Positions 8,352 to 17,748 of a DNA stretch of 64,000 nt are shown here, piece by piece. The position numbers were made by a program, and so were the translations under genes. The stretch spans positions 62,001-126,000 of the forward strand of contig WOUZ01000008.1 in NCBI GenBank assembly GCA_009773165.1, given 5' to 3'. Source of the stretch: Bacteroidota bacterium. GTDB taxonomy: Bacteria; Bacteroidota; Bacteroidia; Bacteroidales; F082. The stretch's first letter is position 1. Each line of letters begins with the position of its first letter. The notes below the pieces were generated by a model. The model ran no database searches. It saw nothing but the letters and a program-made list of their open reading frames with translations, and had not been told where the DNA came from.

Positions 8352-10517
8352 TTAGTCAAGACGGGAAACTTTCTCAACTCCCTGAACTTTTCCTATACGA
8401 TGAATCAGCTGCTCAAGATGATCTGTGTCCTTGATTTGTAAAACAATTTTGCCTACAAAACGACCATCCCGGGTATCGAACGCTATGCTACGCATATTGA
8501 CCTTTAAATCGTTTGATATCAATTTGGTAATCTCTCCAACAAGGCCAAGAGTATCGATACCAACAACACGAATAGCTGCCTGAAAATTAGGATTCTCTTT
8601 CGACTCTTTCCACTTCACTTTTAAGAAGCGGTAACTGTAGCGTTCTTTAAGCCTTGAAGCGTTTGGGCAGGTAACACGATGCACTGTAATACCTGTATTT
8701 ATGGTTACAAACCCAAAAACATCATCACCAGGAATAGGATTACAACATTTTGCCAGTTTATAATTTACATTGCTTATCGAATCATCAATTAGCAGGTAGT
8801 CATCTTTACCTTCTTGTTTAACAGCAGATTTAGCTTCAACAGGGAGACCCTGATCATGGGCTTTTGCAGCTGATTTATCTTCATTTGACAGCGCAACAAG
8901 ATGTTTCTTGAGTTCAACGAGGTCAATTTTTTCAGTTGAAATATCATGAAATAGCTGAATCGAAGTCGTTGTTTTGTAATGTTTTACAAGATGGTTTATG
9001 ATATCCTCTGAATAAACTATTTTCCAGTTCTTTAGCTTTCTTAGCAATAATGTTTTACCAAATTCAGCTTCTTTAAGTTCTTCCTCTTTTAAATAACGTT
9101 TAATCTTGCTTTTTGCCCGTTCTGTTGCAACGAAAGCAAGCCAGTCATGTTTGGGAGTTTGCTTTTTGTTTGTTATTATTTCAACTTTGTCGCCATTTTG
9201 CAATACGTGACGGATAGGAACAATTCTATTGTTAACTCTTGCTCCGCTACAATTCGACCCCACTTGTGTGTGAACTTCATAAGCAAAATCCAATACAGTT
9301 GATCCACCCGGAAGTTGTTTCAAGTCGCCATTAGGAGTGAAGATGAAAATTTTTTCGCCTTCTTTTCTATTACCACGCTTATAGGCATCAAACTGTATCT
9401 GATCAGGATTTTCTAAAACATCCCTTACCTGATTGAGCCATTCTTCTGCATCTTTTTTCTCAGGTTTATCTTTATAAAGCCAATGTGCAGCCTGACCCTT
9501 TTCAGCTACCTGATCCATGCGCTCCGAGCGAATTTGCACCTCTACCCACTTATCCTCGAAGGCTTTCACAGTGGTGTGAAGTGATTCATACCCTGATGCT
9601 TTAGGTGTCGTAATCCAGTCACGCAAACGTTTTGGGTTAGGAGGATATAAATCAGAAACGATTGAATAAGCACGCCAACAATCCTCCTTTTCCTTCTTAA
9701 GGACACTCTTCGTTATGATGCGAATCGCAAAAAGATCATAAACCTGCTCAAACTCAACATTTTGATCTTTCATTTTTGCCCAAATACTTGGGATTGATTT
9801 AGTCCTCCATTTAATGGTAGATGCAAGTTCATGATTTAATAGCTCACGCTCGATCGGACCAATGAAAGACTTCATAAATGCTTCCTGAATATCCTTGCTG
9901 GCTTTGATTTTGTTTTGAATCGATTCAAAAATCTCAGGATGCTCAAATCGCATTACTTTCTCCTCAAATTCAGCTTTAATTGTGTAAAGTCCAAGTCGGT
10001 GAGTGATAGGAATATACAGATACTTCACTTCGTGGATAAACCGTTTTAAGTGCTCCGGATCAATTTGCTCCTGATGTCGTACGTCGTACAGCCTGTGAGC
10101 TATCTTAAGCAATACAACCCGAATATCTTCAACTAGTGAAAGGAAAAGCTTACGGAAAGGATCAGAGTGATACGACAATCGTGATGTAGGAAGTTGCGAA
10201 ATTTTCCGAAACCCACTTAAAATCACGGCAACATCATGTCCATATTCAAGCTTAATCTTTCCAAGTGCATCATCATTTTCGAGAACCATCCCATGTAATA
10301 ACGATGCGATCAAGGTAGATGCTCTCAACCCTATCTCTGACACAGCAATTCTTCCAACTTCCAGATAATGTGAAATGGCAGGATCGCCTGTTGGTAAAGT
10401 TTTATCCTTATACAGCTCAATGGCTTGGTCAAAGGCTTTTCTAACCCGGATCTTCTCTTCCTGAGATATTACCTTTTCTAAACCGGAAATCAGTTCATTA
10501 TATTTTTGCTCTATCAA
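8352..10517 (-). CDS. RelA/SpoT-family (p)ppGpp synthetase with degenerate hydrolase domain
   Basis: A 721-residue long RSH protein. Domain order: HD-type hydrolase (about 25-180), synthetase (about 230-350), TGS (about 388-450), helical region, zinc-binding Cys segment (AKCCNP at 589-594, TCPNA at 616-620) and C-terminal ACT domain (about 646-721). The synthetase keeps RTKSIPSIWAKM, DLFAIR, GYESLHTT and EVQIR...AAHW. The hydrolase has lost key residues: the HDxxED motif reads HGxxLE at 75-80 and the usual KLADR...NMR is KIAHR...DVR. I infer a synthetase-dominant (RelA-like) enzyme with little or no ppGpp hydrolysis. The start is TTG at 10517; the next in-frame Met (77) is inside the hydrolase domain. 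Confidence 0.9.
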   Translation of the reverse strand: MIEQKYNELISGLEKVISQEEKIRVRKAFDQAIELYKDKTLPTGDPAISHYLEVGRIAVSEIGLRASTLIASLLHGMVLENDDALGKIKLEYGHDVAVILSGFRKISQLPTSRLSYHSDPFRKLFLSLVEDIRVVLLKIAHRLYDVRHQEQIDPEHLKRFIHEVKYLYIPITHRLGLYTIKAEFEEKVMRFEHPEIFESIQNKIKASKDIQEAFMKSFIGPIERELLNHELASTIKWRTKSIPSIWAKMKDQNVEFEQVYDLFAIRIITKSVLKKEKEDCWRAYSIVSDLYPPNPKRLRDWITTPKASGYESLHTTVKAFEDKWVEVQIRSERMDQVAEKGQAAHWLYKDKPEKKDAEEWLNQVRDVLENPDQIQFDAYKRGNRKEGEKIFIFTPNGDLKQLPGGSTVLDFAYEVHTQVGSNCSGARVNNRIVPIRHVLQNGDKVEIITNKKQTPKHDWLAFVATERAKSKIKRYLKEEELKEAEFGKTLLLRKLKNWKIVYSEDIINHLVKHYKTTTSIQLFHDISTEKIDLVELKKHLVALSNEDKSAAKAHDQGLPVEAKSAVKQEGKDDYLLIDDSISNVNYKLAKCCNPIPGDDVFGFVTINTGITVHRVTCPNASRLKERYSYRFLKVKWKESKENPNFQAAIRVVGIDTLGLVGEITKLISNDLKVNMRSIAFDTRDGRFVGKIVLQIKDTDHLEQLIHRIGKVQGVEKVSRLD

Positions 10518-10567
10518 ATTGATGTTTGTGTTATTGGTAAATTATTAACAAACAGCATGTTAAATAT

Positions 10568-10601
10568 AAAAAAGCGTTTGCACCTTTTCTGATACAAACG
10601 C
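10568..10601 (-). terminator. Terminator downstream of floA
   Basis: On the minus strand GCGTTTG (10601-10595) pairs with CAAACGC (10580-10574), followed by a run of six Ts. It begins 22 bases after the floA stop and separates the floA cluster from the relA-like gene. Confidence 0.75.
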
Positions 10602-10623
10602 CATAATTGATCAGAAATACCTG

Positions 10624-11631
10624 CTATTTCTTACCTGAACTTAAATCTTTGGTGCTCTGTGAACCACCTTGTGAGGAATCCGAAATACTGTCTCGCATGC
10701 GCGTGTCAGCCTGGATATTCTGAAACTTATAATAGTCCATAATTCCAAGGTTTCCTGATCTGAAGGCTTCTGCTATAGATTGAGGAATCAATGCTTCGGC
10801 TTGAATTACGTTAGCTCTTGCTTCCTGTGCCTTGGCTTTCATTTCCTGTTCCAATGCAACCGCCATGGCACGACGCTCTTCTGCCTTGGCCTGAGCAATA
10901 TTTTTATCTGCTTGCGCCTGATCCATTTGCAAGACTGCTCCAATATTCTTACCAATATCAATATCTGCAATATCAATCGAGAGAATTTCAAATGCTGTTC
11001 CTGAATCCAACCCTTTTCTCAATACAACTTTCGAGATTGAATCAGGATTTTCTAAAACTGATTTATGCGAATCAGCTGAACCAATACTTGAAACGATCCC
11101 TTCACCAACTCTGGCCAAAACAGTTTCTTCTCCAGCACCTCCAACAAGTTGTTTGATATTTGCTCTAACCGTAACACGTGCTACTGCAATAAGTTGAATA
11201 CCGTCTTTTGCAACAGCTGCAACACGTTTAGTGTCGATTACTTTGGGATTTACCGACATTTGAACTGCTTGAAACACATCGCGACCTGCCAAATCGATAG
11301 CTGTAGCTGTTTTAAAATTCAGTTCAATATTAGCTTTATCAGCTGATATGAGGGCATTAACTACCTGCTGAACTTTACCTCCTGCAAGAAAATGTGCTTC
11401 AAGATCGTCTCTTTCGAGCTTTATCCCTGCCTTAGTAGCAGCGATCATGCTGTTGACAATAACTGATGGCGGAACTTTCCTCCAACGCATCAAAATAAGC
11501 TGAAGCAGTGAGATCCTAACACCTGAAACAAGTGCGGTAAACCAAAGTCCAACAGGGATAAAGTAAAACAGGAACCAGATTAAAAAAATTGATCCCAGCC
11601 CTATGGCAATAAATACATACATTTCGTTCAT
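10624..11631 (-). CDS. floA: Flotillin-like protein FloA
   Basis: A 335-residue protein of the UPF0365/FloA family. A hydrophobic hairpin at residues about 5-35 anchors it to the membrane. It is followed by a SPFH-like domain ([18 protein letters not shown], then [19 protein letters not shown]) and an Ala/Glu-rich helical region ([12 protein letters not shown], about 250-285). FloA proteins scaffold membrane microdomains. The start ATG overlaps the nfeD stop by 4 bases (10624-11631 against 11628-12101). The flotillin-NfeD pairing is widespread, and this coupling supports both calls. Confidence 0.95.
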   Translation of the reverse strand: MNEMYVFIAIGLGSIFLIWFLFYFIPVGLWFTALVSGVRISLLQLILMRWRKVPPSVIVNSMIAATKAGIKLERDDLEAHFLAGGKVQQVVNALISADKANIELNFKTATAIDLAGRDVFQAVQMSVNPKVIDTKRVAAVAKDGIQLIAVARVTVRANIKQLVGGAGEETVLARVGEGIVSSIGSADSHKSVLENPDSISKVVLRKGLDSGTAFEILSIDIADIDIGKNIGAVLQMDQAQADKNIAQAKAEERRAMAVALEQEMKAKAQEARANVIQAEALIPQSIAEAFRSGNLGIMDYYKFQNIQADTRMRDSISDSSQGGSQSTKDLSSGKK

Positions 11632-12101
11632 TGTAATTCGCTTTTAGTTTTGATAATGATTTTATTTCCTTCTATTCTAATTACTTCAATGAGTTCATTT
11701 TCATTGATAAACTCGGTTCTGGCATGTACCTCGTAATACTCATTATTAATGAGTGCTTTACCGGATGGGGCACAACGTGATACTGTTTTGCCTGTATCTC
11801 CAATGTTTACAGCGTCATCTTCAATCGTATTAACTCTACCATCAATTTTTGTCTTTAACATGGCACGATCCCAGGTTTTAGATCTTAGTGCCAAAACCAA
11901 AGCGGCAATATTTACAACTACTGTACCTGCAAGCACCAATACCCCTGATGTAGTTCCTTGTCTTTCAAATGCCAGGTAAACACCAGTCACCATTAAACCA
12001 AATCCAATGATTCCTGCTACACCACCTCCTGGAATGACAAGGATTTCGAGAAGTACAATAAGTAACCCTACACCAATCAATGTTAAAATGACAGTCCACA
12101 T
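11628..12101 (-). CDS. NfeD-family membrane protein
   Basis: A 157-residue short NfeD-type protein (no protease domain). The first about 75 residues form membrane segments ([20 protein letters not shown], then [15 protein letters not shown] and [19 protein letters not shown]). The C-terminal about 65 residues form the OB-fold domain ([22 protein letters not shown]). NfeD proteins act with flotillins in membrane organisation. It sits between clpS (4-base gap) and floA (4-base overlap) and is surely co-transcribed with floA. Confidence 0.9.
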   Translation of the reverse strand: MWTVILTLIGVGLLIVLLEILVIPGGGVAGIIGFGLMVTGVYLAFERQGTTSGVLVLAGTVVVNIAALVLALRSKTWDRAMLKTKIDGRVNTIEDDAVNIGDTGKTVSRCAPSGKALINNEYYEVHARTEFINENELIEVIRIEGNKIIIKTKSELQ

Positions 12102-12105
12102 AGTT

Positions 12106-12378
12106 TTATTCTATACTAGCAGTTAAATTTCTATTCACAAACTCCTGGTAAACAGGTCTTAGTTCATAAAATGAACCAGATTTTACAGCACATTTTCCCT
12201 TATAATGAACTATCCAGGTACAAGTTTCTGCCTGTTCCATTGTATGTCCACACACTTCAATCAACGTATCAATAACAAAATCAAACGTGTTAAACTCATC
12301 GTTAAAAAGCACCAGATTCTTGGCCTCGTCGTGAAGTAATTCTGTTGATTCAAAAGGGCTTTCCTTTACTTTGACCAT
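12106..12378 (-). CDS. clpS: ATP-dependent Clp protease adaptor ClpS
   Basis: A 90-residue ClpS. It carries the family core NLVLFNDEFNTFDFVIDTLI, then CGHTMEQAETCTWIVHYKGKCAVKSG, and ends in helix RPVYQEFVNRNLTASI. The hydrophobic pocket of ClpS binds N-degron substrates and delivers them to ClpAP/ClpCP. The NDEFNTFD segment and the HYKGKC strand are the recognisable signature. I chose ATG at 12378; a TTG at 12390 would add four residues (MYSK) of no evident value. It is the first gene of the clpS-nfeD-floA cluster. Confidence 0.93.
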   Translation of the reverse strand: MVKVKESPFESTELLHDEAKNLVLFNDEFNTFDFVIDTLIEVCGHTMEQAETCTWIVHYKGKCAVKSGSFYELRPVYQEFVNRNLTASIE

Positions 12379-12408
12379 CTTACTATACAAATTGATGGGT
12401 TAAAAGTA

Positions 12409-12416
12409 CAAAAATA
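12409..12416 (-). promoter_or_regulatory. Candidate -7 box for clpS-nfeD-floA
   Basis: The minus strand reads TATTTTTG, 30 bases before the clpS ATG. A TTG at 12434-12432 lies 15 bases upstream, shorter than the usual 18-20 spacing. Confidence 0.4.
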
Positions 12417-12612
12417 ATAGCTGGATTCATACAACTTTAGAATTATCAGTTAAAAAAACATAAGGAGTCGATGTCCTTAAAATTCTATCGGCTATTTTCA
12501 TTAATCCAAATATGCTTTGTTTAATCAGTGTAACATTGGCCCAATGCTGCTTTCATACATTTTTAACAACCAAATAACAATTGATCAAAGCTGAAATTCC
12601 GACTGTTTTGGA

Positions 12613-12620
12613 TATATTTG
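12613..12620 (+). promoter_or_regulatory. Candidate -7 box for the NUDIX gene; near-leaderless
   Basis: TATATTTG is an exact TAnnTTTG match ending only 9 bases before the ATG at 12630. If used, the mRNA would have almost no leader. No good -33 TTTG is seen. Confidence 0.4.
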
Positions 12621-12629
12621 CACAAAAAA

Positions 12630-13277
12630 ATGGACCTTCAGGCTAAAATAATCCACGCACTTAAAAATCGTTTCCTCGCTCCCATTCCTGGCTGGGATGC
12701 TCAGTCGCGATTGGAACCTGAAATCCGAAAACAACTGCGTAAGGAAGCTTCGCAGCATGCCAAGGCAAAGGAAAGTGCTGTTCTATTACTTCTTCTTTTT
12801 GAAGATAATGAACTAAAGCTGGTATTTATTAAAAGATCGGAGTATGTAGGTGTCCATAGCGGACAGATTGCTTTTCCCGGGGGGAAGTTTGAAGATTCGG
12901 ATACATCACTTTTTGAAACTGCAATTAGAGAAACTGAAGAAGAAATTGGAATTCCTCCTTCGGAAATTGAGTTTATTGGACAGCTTACAACCTTATATGT
13001 GCCTCCAAGCAATTTTAATATTAACCCTTATGTCGGGTTCTTAAAAACAACGCCAAATTTCCAAATTGATTATAAAGAAGTTGCTGAAGTTTTTTCTGTA
13101 CCTGTCAACAATTTCCTTAATGATGATTGCATTCAACAAAAAACCATCACTTTGGGTGATGGCTCTGAACTTTTAGTACCTTATTATGCTATCCAAAGCT
13201 ACACAATATGGGGTGCAACTTCTATGATACTTAATGAATTTCTGGAAGTCTTTATATCTTCAAAATCAGCGATTTAA
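12630..13277 (+). CDS. CoA-type NUDIX hydrolase (NudL-like)
   Basis: A 215-residue NUDIX protein. The NUDIX box runs from GGKFEDSD through RETEEEIGI (about residues 88-111), with all catalytic Glu residues present. The preceding segment KRSEYVGVHSGQIAFPGGK matches the UPF0035/CoA pyrophosphatase signature, so the likely reaction is CoA (or a derivative) to 3',5'-ADP and phosphopantetheine. I place the start at ATG 12630; an in-frame TTG at 12618 lies inside the candidate -7 box. Its stop codon overlaps that of the convergent OsmC-family gene (13274-13277). Confidence 0.88.
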   Translation: MDLQAKIIHALKNRFLAPIPGWDAQSRLEPEIRKQLRKEASQHAKAKESAVLLLLLFEDNELKLVFIKRSEYVGVHSGQIAFPGGKFEDSDTSLFETAIRETEEEIGIPPSEIEFIGQLTTLYVPPSNFNINPYVGFLKTTPNFQIDYKEVAEVFSVPVNNFLNDDCIQQKTITLGDGSELLVPYYAIQSYTIWGATSMILNEFLEVFISSKSAI

Positions 13278-13693
13278 TCGTGAAAAATAACTATCTCGCT
13301 TGTGATCTCGGCACCTTTACGAAGCAATTCACTTACTCCACAATATCTTTCTTGTGACAAACTGACAGCTTTTTCAAGTTTTTCCTTGTCCAGATTTTCT
13401 CCTTTGAAGGAATACTTAAGGTGTATTTTATGATAATATTTAGGATGTTCCTCTGTTAATTCACCATCAACTTCAACATTAAACCAAGAAGGTTCAACGC
13501 GCATTTTTTTAAGAATTGAAATAACATCCATCCCAGTACACCCTCCTAAGGAGGCCAGAGTTAATGGCTTTGGGCGAGGTCCAAGATTGTGGCCACCTAC
13601 TTTTTCATCTGCATCAATAATTAATTTGAAACCATTTACCTCAGCTTCAAATGACATATCTCCTGTCCAGGTTACATCTACTTTGTTGTTCAT
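13274..13693 (-). CDS. OsmC/Ohr-family protein
   Basis: A 139-residue OsmC-fold protein. Two conserved redox cysteines are visible: one in SLGGCTGMDV (about residue 52) and one in QERYCGVSELL (about residue 118). These are the peroxidatic and resolving positions of thiol peroxidases in this family. The fold begins with a beta sheet (VDVTWTGDMSFEAEV) and PRPKPLTLASLGG. It starts 18 bases after the beta-propeller lipoprotein gene of the B12 operon, on the same strand with no terminator between, so it is probably the last gene of that operon. Substrate unknown. It overlaps the NUDIX gene tail to tail by 4 bases. Confidence 0.88.
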   Translation of the reverse strand: MNNKVDVTWTGDMSFEAEVNGFKLIIDADEKVGGHNLGPRPKPLTLASLGGCTGMDVISILKKMRVEPSWFNVEVDGELTEEHPKYYHKIHLKYSFKGENLDKEKLEKAVSLSQERYCGVSELLRKGAEITSEIVIFHD

Positions 13694-13711
13694 TTCGTTT
13701 GATTTAGTTTA

Positions 13712-14791
13712 TCAATTAAATCCGATAAATCCGGGGATAATCCCTGCAGCTATGGAATCAATTATTGTGCCATCTGGTTTGAACCTGAAAACGTATCCTT
13801 TTTGAAGGTAATTTCCAGCATCGGTAGCTACAATTTCTGAGGTGTTAGGATCAATTGCAAGTGAGTAAAAATTTCTTCCATCAGAATCTATATATGGGAA
13901 ATCAGGAATACTATTTGCTTCAATATCCATTCGGTAAACTCCGTTATTGAGAAAAAACAGCGTGTCTGCATTGCTATTCAAACAGAGTTGCTCAGGAGAT
14001 GTGTTGATATCAGGAAAATCAATGCGTTTCTCAATCTCAAGAGATGTGGGATTTATTTTAAATAATGCAGGCAATTCCTCGTTGAGAAATCCTCCGCTGC
14101 ATAGAACCCACAATTTACCATTTTTATCGATAACCATACTATTTGGTTCCTTAGCAACAACAATACTATCAACAAGTTGGTCCAAGCCTGCATCAATGAC
14201 CTGAACCGTATTATTAGGCGCTAACTGATTATACTGCGACCAGTTGGCTGCGAACACCTTGTTTTCATGAAGAAGTAAACGTTCTGTTGTTTTGCCTGTA
14301 GGGATTGTTCCCAATGATTGCATTGTTGATGTTTGAAAAACCGTTATTCCCGGAATCTGAAAATCACTTACATAAGACTTCTCAGCATCAATAACACAAA
14401 CATACCGGGGTGAATGCAAACCGCTAAGTTTACCAGCAATTACAGCAGTATTGGCGTTGATTACCCAGATAGTTGAACTATTATTGACCACGACAAATGC
14501 ATAATTTTTCCAGAATGTCATACTTTGAGCGACATCGCCCAAAGGCACCCCGTTTCGTTGATAAAATAAATTATTCAACATTTTGGAGGAATCATTTCTA
14601 AAAAAAGACATCGAGGCATTTCCTGATGTAAAATTTCCTTGGTTCAATACAAAAAAACCTTTGCCAAGATTCATATTATTACTAATAGGATCGACTTCTT
14701 CATCCTCCTTTAAGCATGAGAAAGCAAGGATTGAAATTAGACCAATAATGAGAAATTTATAAAACAATTGAAAATGATTTGTTCGTAACAT
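13712..14791 (-). CDS. Beta-propeller lipoprotein of the B12 locus (DUF5074/YncE-like; BtuG-like role)
   Basis: A 359-residue lipoprotein: signal peptide with a lipobox at ILAFSC (about residue 26) and a Glu/Asp-rich linker (LKEDEEVD), which in Bacteroidota favours surface export. Repeated propeller strands follow, such as SMTFWKNYAFVVVNNSSTIWV, PRYVCVIDAEKSYVSD and PNSMVIDKNGKLWVLCSG. It begins 8 bases after the TonB receptor stop. In Bacteroides, BtuG propeller lipoproteins cap BtuB and capture B12 with very high affinity. Position and fold make the same role likely here. That is inference; no cobalamin-binding residues were checked. Confidence 0.8.
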   Translation of the reverse strand: MLRTNHFQLFYKFLIIGLISILAFSCLKEDEEVDPISNNMNLGKGFFVLNQGNFTSGNASMSFFRNDSSKMLNNLFYQRNGVPLGDVAQSMTFWKNYAFVVVNNSSTIWVINANTAVIAGKLSGLHSPRYVCVIDAEKSYVSDFQIPGITVFQTSTMQSLGTIPTGKTTERLLLHENKVFAANWSQYNQLAPNNTVQVIDAGLDQLVDSIVVAKEPNSMVIDKNGKLWVLCSGGFLNEELPALFKINPTSLEIEKRIDFPDINTSPEQLCLNSNADTLFFLNNGVYRMDIEANSIPDFPYIDSDGRNFYSLAIDPNTSEIVATDAGNYLQKGYVFRFKPDGTIIDSIAAGIIPGFIGFN

Positions 14792-14799
14792 ATTAATAT

Positions 14800-16755
14800 T
14801 TATTGCTTTGCGTTATTTTTTGAACTAAACTTGTAGCTAATTACACATTCATAATTCCTTCCGGGCATTGGTCGCCACATGACAGCCTGATAGCTCTTAT
14901 CAAACAGATTATTGATTTTAAACCCAAGTTCAAAATCCCGGAAATGATATCCAGATGAAATATTCAACAGCTGGTAAGAAGGCAAATAATCAAACCATCC
15001 CTGGTCGTCATTATAGCTGGTTCTTCGTTGACCAACAAGTTCCAATCCGGTATTTAGATACAATTTATTGCGTTTAACCTGCAGGAGCAAATTGCCGTGA
15101 TGGCGGGGGATGTATATCAGTTGCCTGCCAGAATAATTGTCAATTTGTGCAATCGGGCTTTCATCCGTTGTTTTTGTATAAGCATAATGGGCTCGTAAGC
15201 TCACATTCACTTCATCTAAATCCATATTAAAGTGCTGCTGAAACTCCAGTCCACGTGCAAAAACCCGGGCTACATTCTCAGGCACCCAATACCTAAATGA
15301 AGTCGGCCTCCATTGAATCCAATCCTGAATATCAGAGGCATAAAAAGCAATTTTCGATCGTGATGAAAACAAGTCCGTCGAAACCCTCCATTCCGCTGCT
15401 AAATTAGCCGAAAGCGCTTGCTCAGGTACCAGCCTGTTGTTTCCTCCCGGATACCAGTACAAGTCGTTCATTGTAGGAAATCTGAGTGTTTTTCCACCAG
15501 AGAGACTGAAAACCAAATTTTTGTTTGATGTAGGCTGATATTCCAGCTCAACAAATGGACTTATTCCACTTTTAGATTCAGCGACATGGTCATATCTCGA
15601 TTGAATTTGAAGATGTAGTGAAGGCGAAAGTTGCATATCACCACTCACATGAACTCCTAAACGCTGACGATCTTCAAGCGAATTATAATTACCTGATTCA
15701 ACAAATTCATGATCATACTGTAATGAGGCAGCAAAGTTTACAATTCCAATCTTTTGAAAAACAGTGAAACTGTTCATCCAGCTTTGACTATTGTTATGCG
15801 AATCGATGAGTGACACAACATCAAATGGCGGGATAAAAGATGTTGTTTTTAAATAATAATGTTGATCTTCAATAAAATAAGAACTTTTTACTTCCAGTTT
15901 TCCATTTTCCCAAAAACGCTTATAGTTCAAATAATTACGACTAAAGAAATCATTTTGATGTTCTTTTGGATCCCCACCCCTTTCAAGATTTGTCATAATC
16001 GGAGGTAAATTGTGGGCATTCCATTGGTTCCAACTAACAAAACTCAGAACTGACTTTTGAAACTGCAAATGAACTTCCTGTTGAAAGCCCTCATCCAAAT
16101 AAGATGCATTCAGCTGCTTCATATTCCTTTTAGGCCATACTGCAGTATTTTCATAAGTAAAATCATTTCTGCTTGATTTTCTAAAAAACCTGCTTTTAGC
16201 CGATATTCGTGTATTACCATAAGCAATAGAAGCATAGGTACCATAACTACCAAAACTTCCAAAAGATTGTACAGCATCGATTCTGAGGTTATTATTGAAA
16301 TTTGCCACATTATCAACCATAACTACTCCTCCAATTCCAGAAGGCCGAAGAATACCAGCATTTCCAACTGACAAACTGACATAATCCATAAAGAAAACCG
16401 GAATAACTGAAAAATCTACTTGCCCCAGCTGCGGCCCGTTAATAGGGAATCCATTCCATAATACCAAGGTGTGATTAGCCGTTGTGCCCCTGAATGATGC
16501 AGTTGATAGACCTCCAGGTCCGTTACTCTTTAAAAAAACATTCGAATTCTGCTGAACAAGTTCTGAAAGACTTTGAGTTTTAAAAGATGATAAAACCAAA
16601 CTGTCGATCTTTTCATTCCTAAGCTTGCCAATGCTTTTATGAATTTGAGCTTTTACCTCAATCTGACCTAATTGAATCGTATCCGGAATAGATGCATGTG
16701 ATAAATATTGCAACAAAGCAAAAATAGCAGCAATAAAAAACGATCTCATTTTCAT
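14800..16755 (-). CDS. TonB-dependent receptor, BtuB-like
   Basis: A 651-residue outer-membrane receptor. It has a signal peptide (residues 1-21) and a TonB-box-like region DTIQLGQIEV. The plug domain contains LSELVQQNSNVFLKSNGPGG, then FRGTTANHTLVLWNGFPINGPQLGQVDFS and SGIGGVVMVDN. A 22-strand barrel follows, ending in GFKINNLFDKSYQAVMWRPMPG and an aromatic C-terminal strand. Cobalamin is the inferred substrate because the gene lies in an operon led by a cobalamin riboswitch. The start ATG overlaps the stop of the preceding T9SS gene (4 bases), so translation is coupled. Confidence 0.88.
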   Translation of the reverse strand: MKMRSFFIAAIFALLQYLSHASIPDTIQLGQIEVKAQIHKSIGKLRNEKIDSLVLSSFKTQSLSELVQQNSNVFLKSNGPGGLSTASFRGTTANHTLVLWNGFPINGPQLGQVDFSVIPVFFMDYVSLSVGNAGILRPSGIGGVVMVDNVANFNNNLRIDAVQSFGSFGSYGTYASIAYGNTRISAKSRFFRKSSRNDFTYENTAVWPKRNMKQLNASYLDEGFQQEVHLQFQKSVLSFVSWNQWNAHNLPPIMTNLERGGDPKEHQNDFFSRNYLNYKRFWENGKLEVKSSYFIEDQHYYLKTTSFIPPFDVVSLIDSHNNSQSWMNSFTVFQKIGIVNFAASLQYDHEFVESGNYNSLEDRQRLGVHVSGDMQLSPSLHLQIQSRYDHVAESKSGISPFVELEYQPTSNKNLVFSLSGGKTLRFPTMNDLYWYPGGNNRLVPEQALSANLAAEWRVSTDLFSSRSKIAFYASDIQDWIQWRPTSFRYWVPENVARVFARGLEFQQHFNMDLDEVNVSLRAHYAYTKTTDESPIAQIDNYSGRQLIYIPRHHGNLLLQVKRNKLYLNTGLELVGQRRTSYNDDQGWFDYLPSYQLLNISSGYHFRDFELGFKINNLFDKSYQAVMWRPMPGRNYECVISYKFSSKNNAKQ

Positions 16756-17738
16756 TGCTTTATAATTTTTGTTGTACTTATATTGGAATTACTCCTCAAA
16801 ACAATCTGATAGGCGCCTTTGGGCAAAAAACCAAGATATATGCTTGATTGCCAAGAAAAAAGCAGCTCGTTGTATACCATTTTTCCCATCATGTCAAATA
16901 CCTGTATATGTTGAGGACCTTCGGGATATTTTCCTTGAAAAGATATTCTGTCAACGAACGGATTCGGAATAACTTGAATAGTTTGTTTTGTCAACACTTT
17001 CACTCCCAGGTTATCAGCTTCGTGAATTACGCCAACTGCATCCAAATCAAACCCTGATGAAGGAAAAGGTGTGGGCCATGGATCATTGATCATTCTGTCT
17101 GACCCATCAAATGTTCCTGTTGCCGGATCGATGCAACCAATTACATCAACAATCCGTATATAATTTATGCTGTCAATATTTACCAATTCATCATTGATAT
17201 CATCCAAATCGAATGGTGTCCCAAAAAAAGCCATGTATTTTCCTGCCAGATTATGTATCGATGTTGCTTGCAGTATTCCAAAACCATTCACCTGAACATC
17301 TGAAGGAGTGAGCGATGCCGACGGAAAGCGAGCATAATTAACACCATCGCTGCTCACTTCCACGTGTGCAAGCTCAAGAAAGTCGTCCGAAAAACTGTTT
17401 TCAAATACTGCAAAATCTGGTCCTGAACCATTTTGAATAGACTTTTCAAAACCTAAGGTAATTCGTCCGCCATCTCCAAGACTGGTAACATTAATATCAG
17501 GAACCCCCAGTGCATCTTCAGCTGCACCAAAAGAGGCATTACCAAGTTCGGGTGCATTGATTTGCATCCAACCCCTTTCCAAAACTGATGATTTAGCCCA
17601 GGCAACAAAAATCGAACTGTCAGCAGAAATAGCAGTTGTCCCAGCTTGGCCTGCCGGCGGAGCATACTGAGCAATCATCCGTGAGAAATATAAAAAACTC
17701 AGCAAAAACAAAAATCCACCTGTTCTACCAGTTATCAT
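16752..17738 (-). CDS. T9SS-sorted surface protein of the B12 locus
   Basis: A 328-residue secreted protein. After a signal peptide comes a globular domain with ISLGDGG-like turns (NVTSLGDGGRITLGF), GPDFAVFENSF and ELAHVEVSSDGVNYARFPS. From memory, this pattern recurs in surface proteins encoded beside cobalamin TonB receptors in several phyla. The C-terminal about 80 residues (from VIPNPFVDRISF to KIIKQ) form a T9SS type A sorting domain, so the protein should be exported by type IX secretion and anchored at the surface. ATG at 17738 is preferred; a GTG precedes it by one codon. It lies 10 bases after the preceding gene and overlaps the receptor gene. Confidence 0.8.
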   Translation of the reverse strand: MITGRTGGFLFLLSFLYFSRMIAQYAPPAGQAGTTAISADSSIFVAWAKSSVLERGWMQINAPELGNASFGAAEDALGVPDINVTSLGDGGRITLGFEKSIQNGSGPDFAVFENSFSDDFLELAHVEVSSDGVNYARFPSASLTPSDVQVNGFGILQATSIHNLAGKYMAFFGTPFDLDDINDELVNIDSINYIRIVDVIGCIDPATGTFDGSDRMINDPWPTPFPSSGFDLDAVGVIHEADNLGVKVLTKQTIQVIPNPFVDRISFQGKYPEGPQHIQVFDMMGKMVYNELLFSWQSSIYLGFLPKGAYQIVLRSNSNISTTKIIKQ

Positions 17739-17748
17739 CACCTTTTCC

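Noticed and set aside
12460-12530. A short frame at about 12470 preceded by AAGGAG
   Set aside because: It has only 18 codons, the spacing to ATG is too short, and it shows no protein-like pattern.
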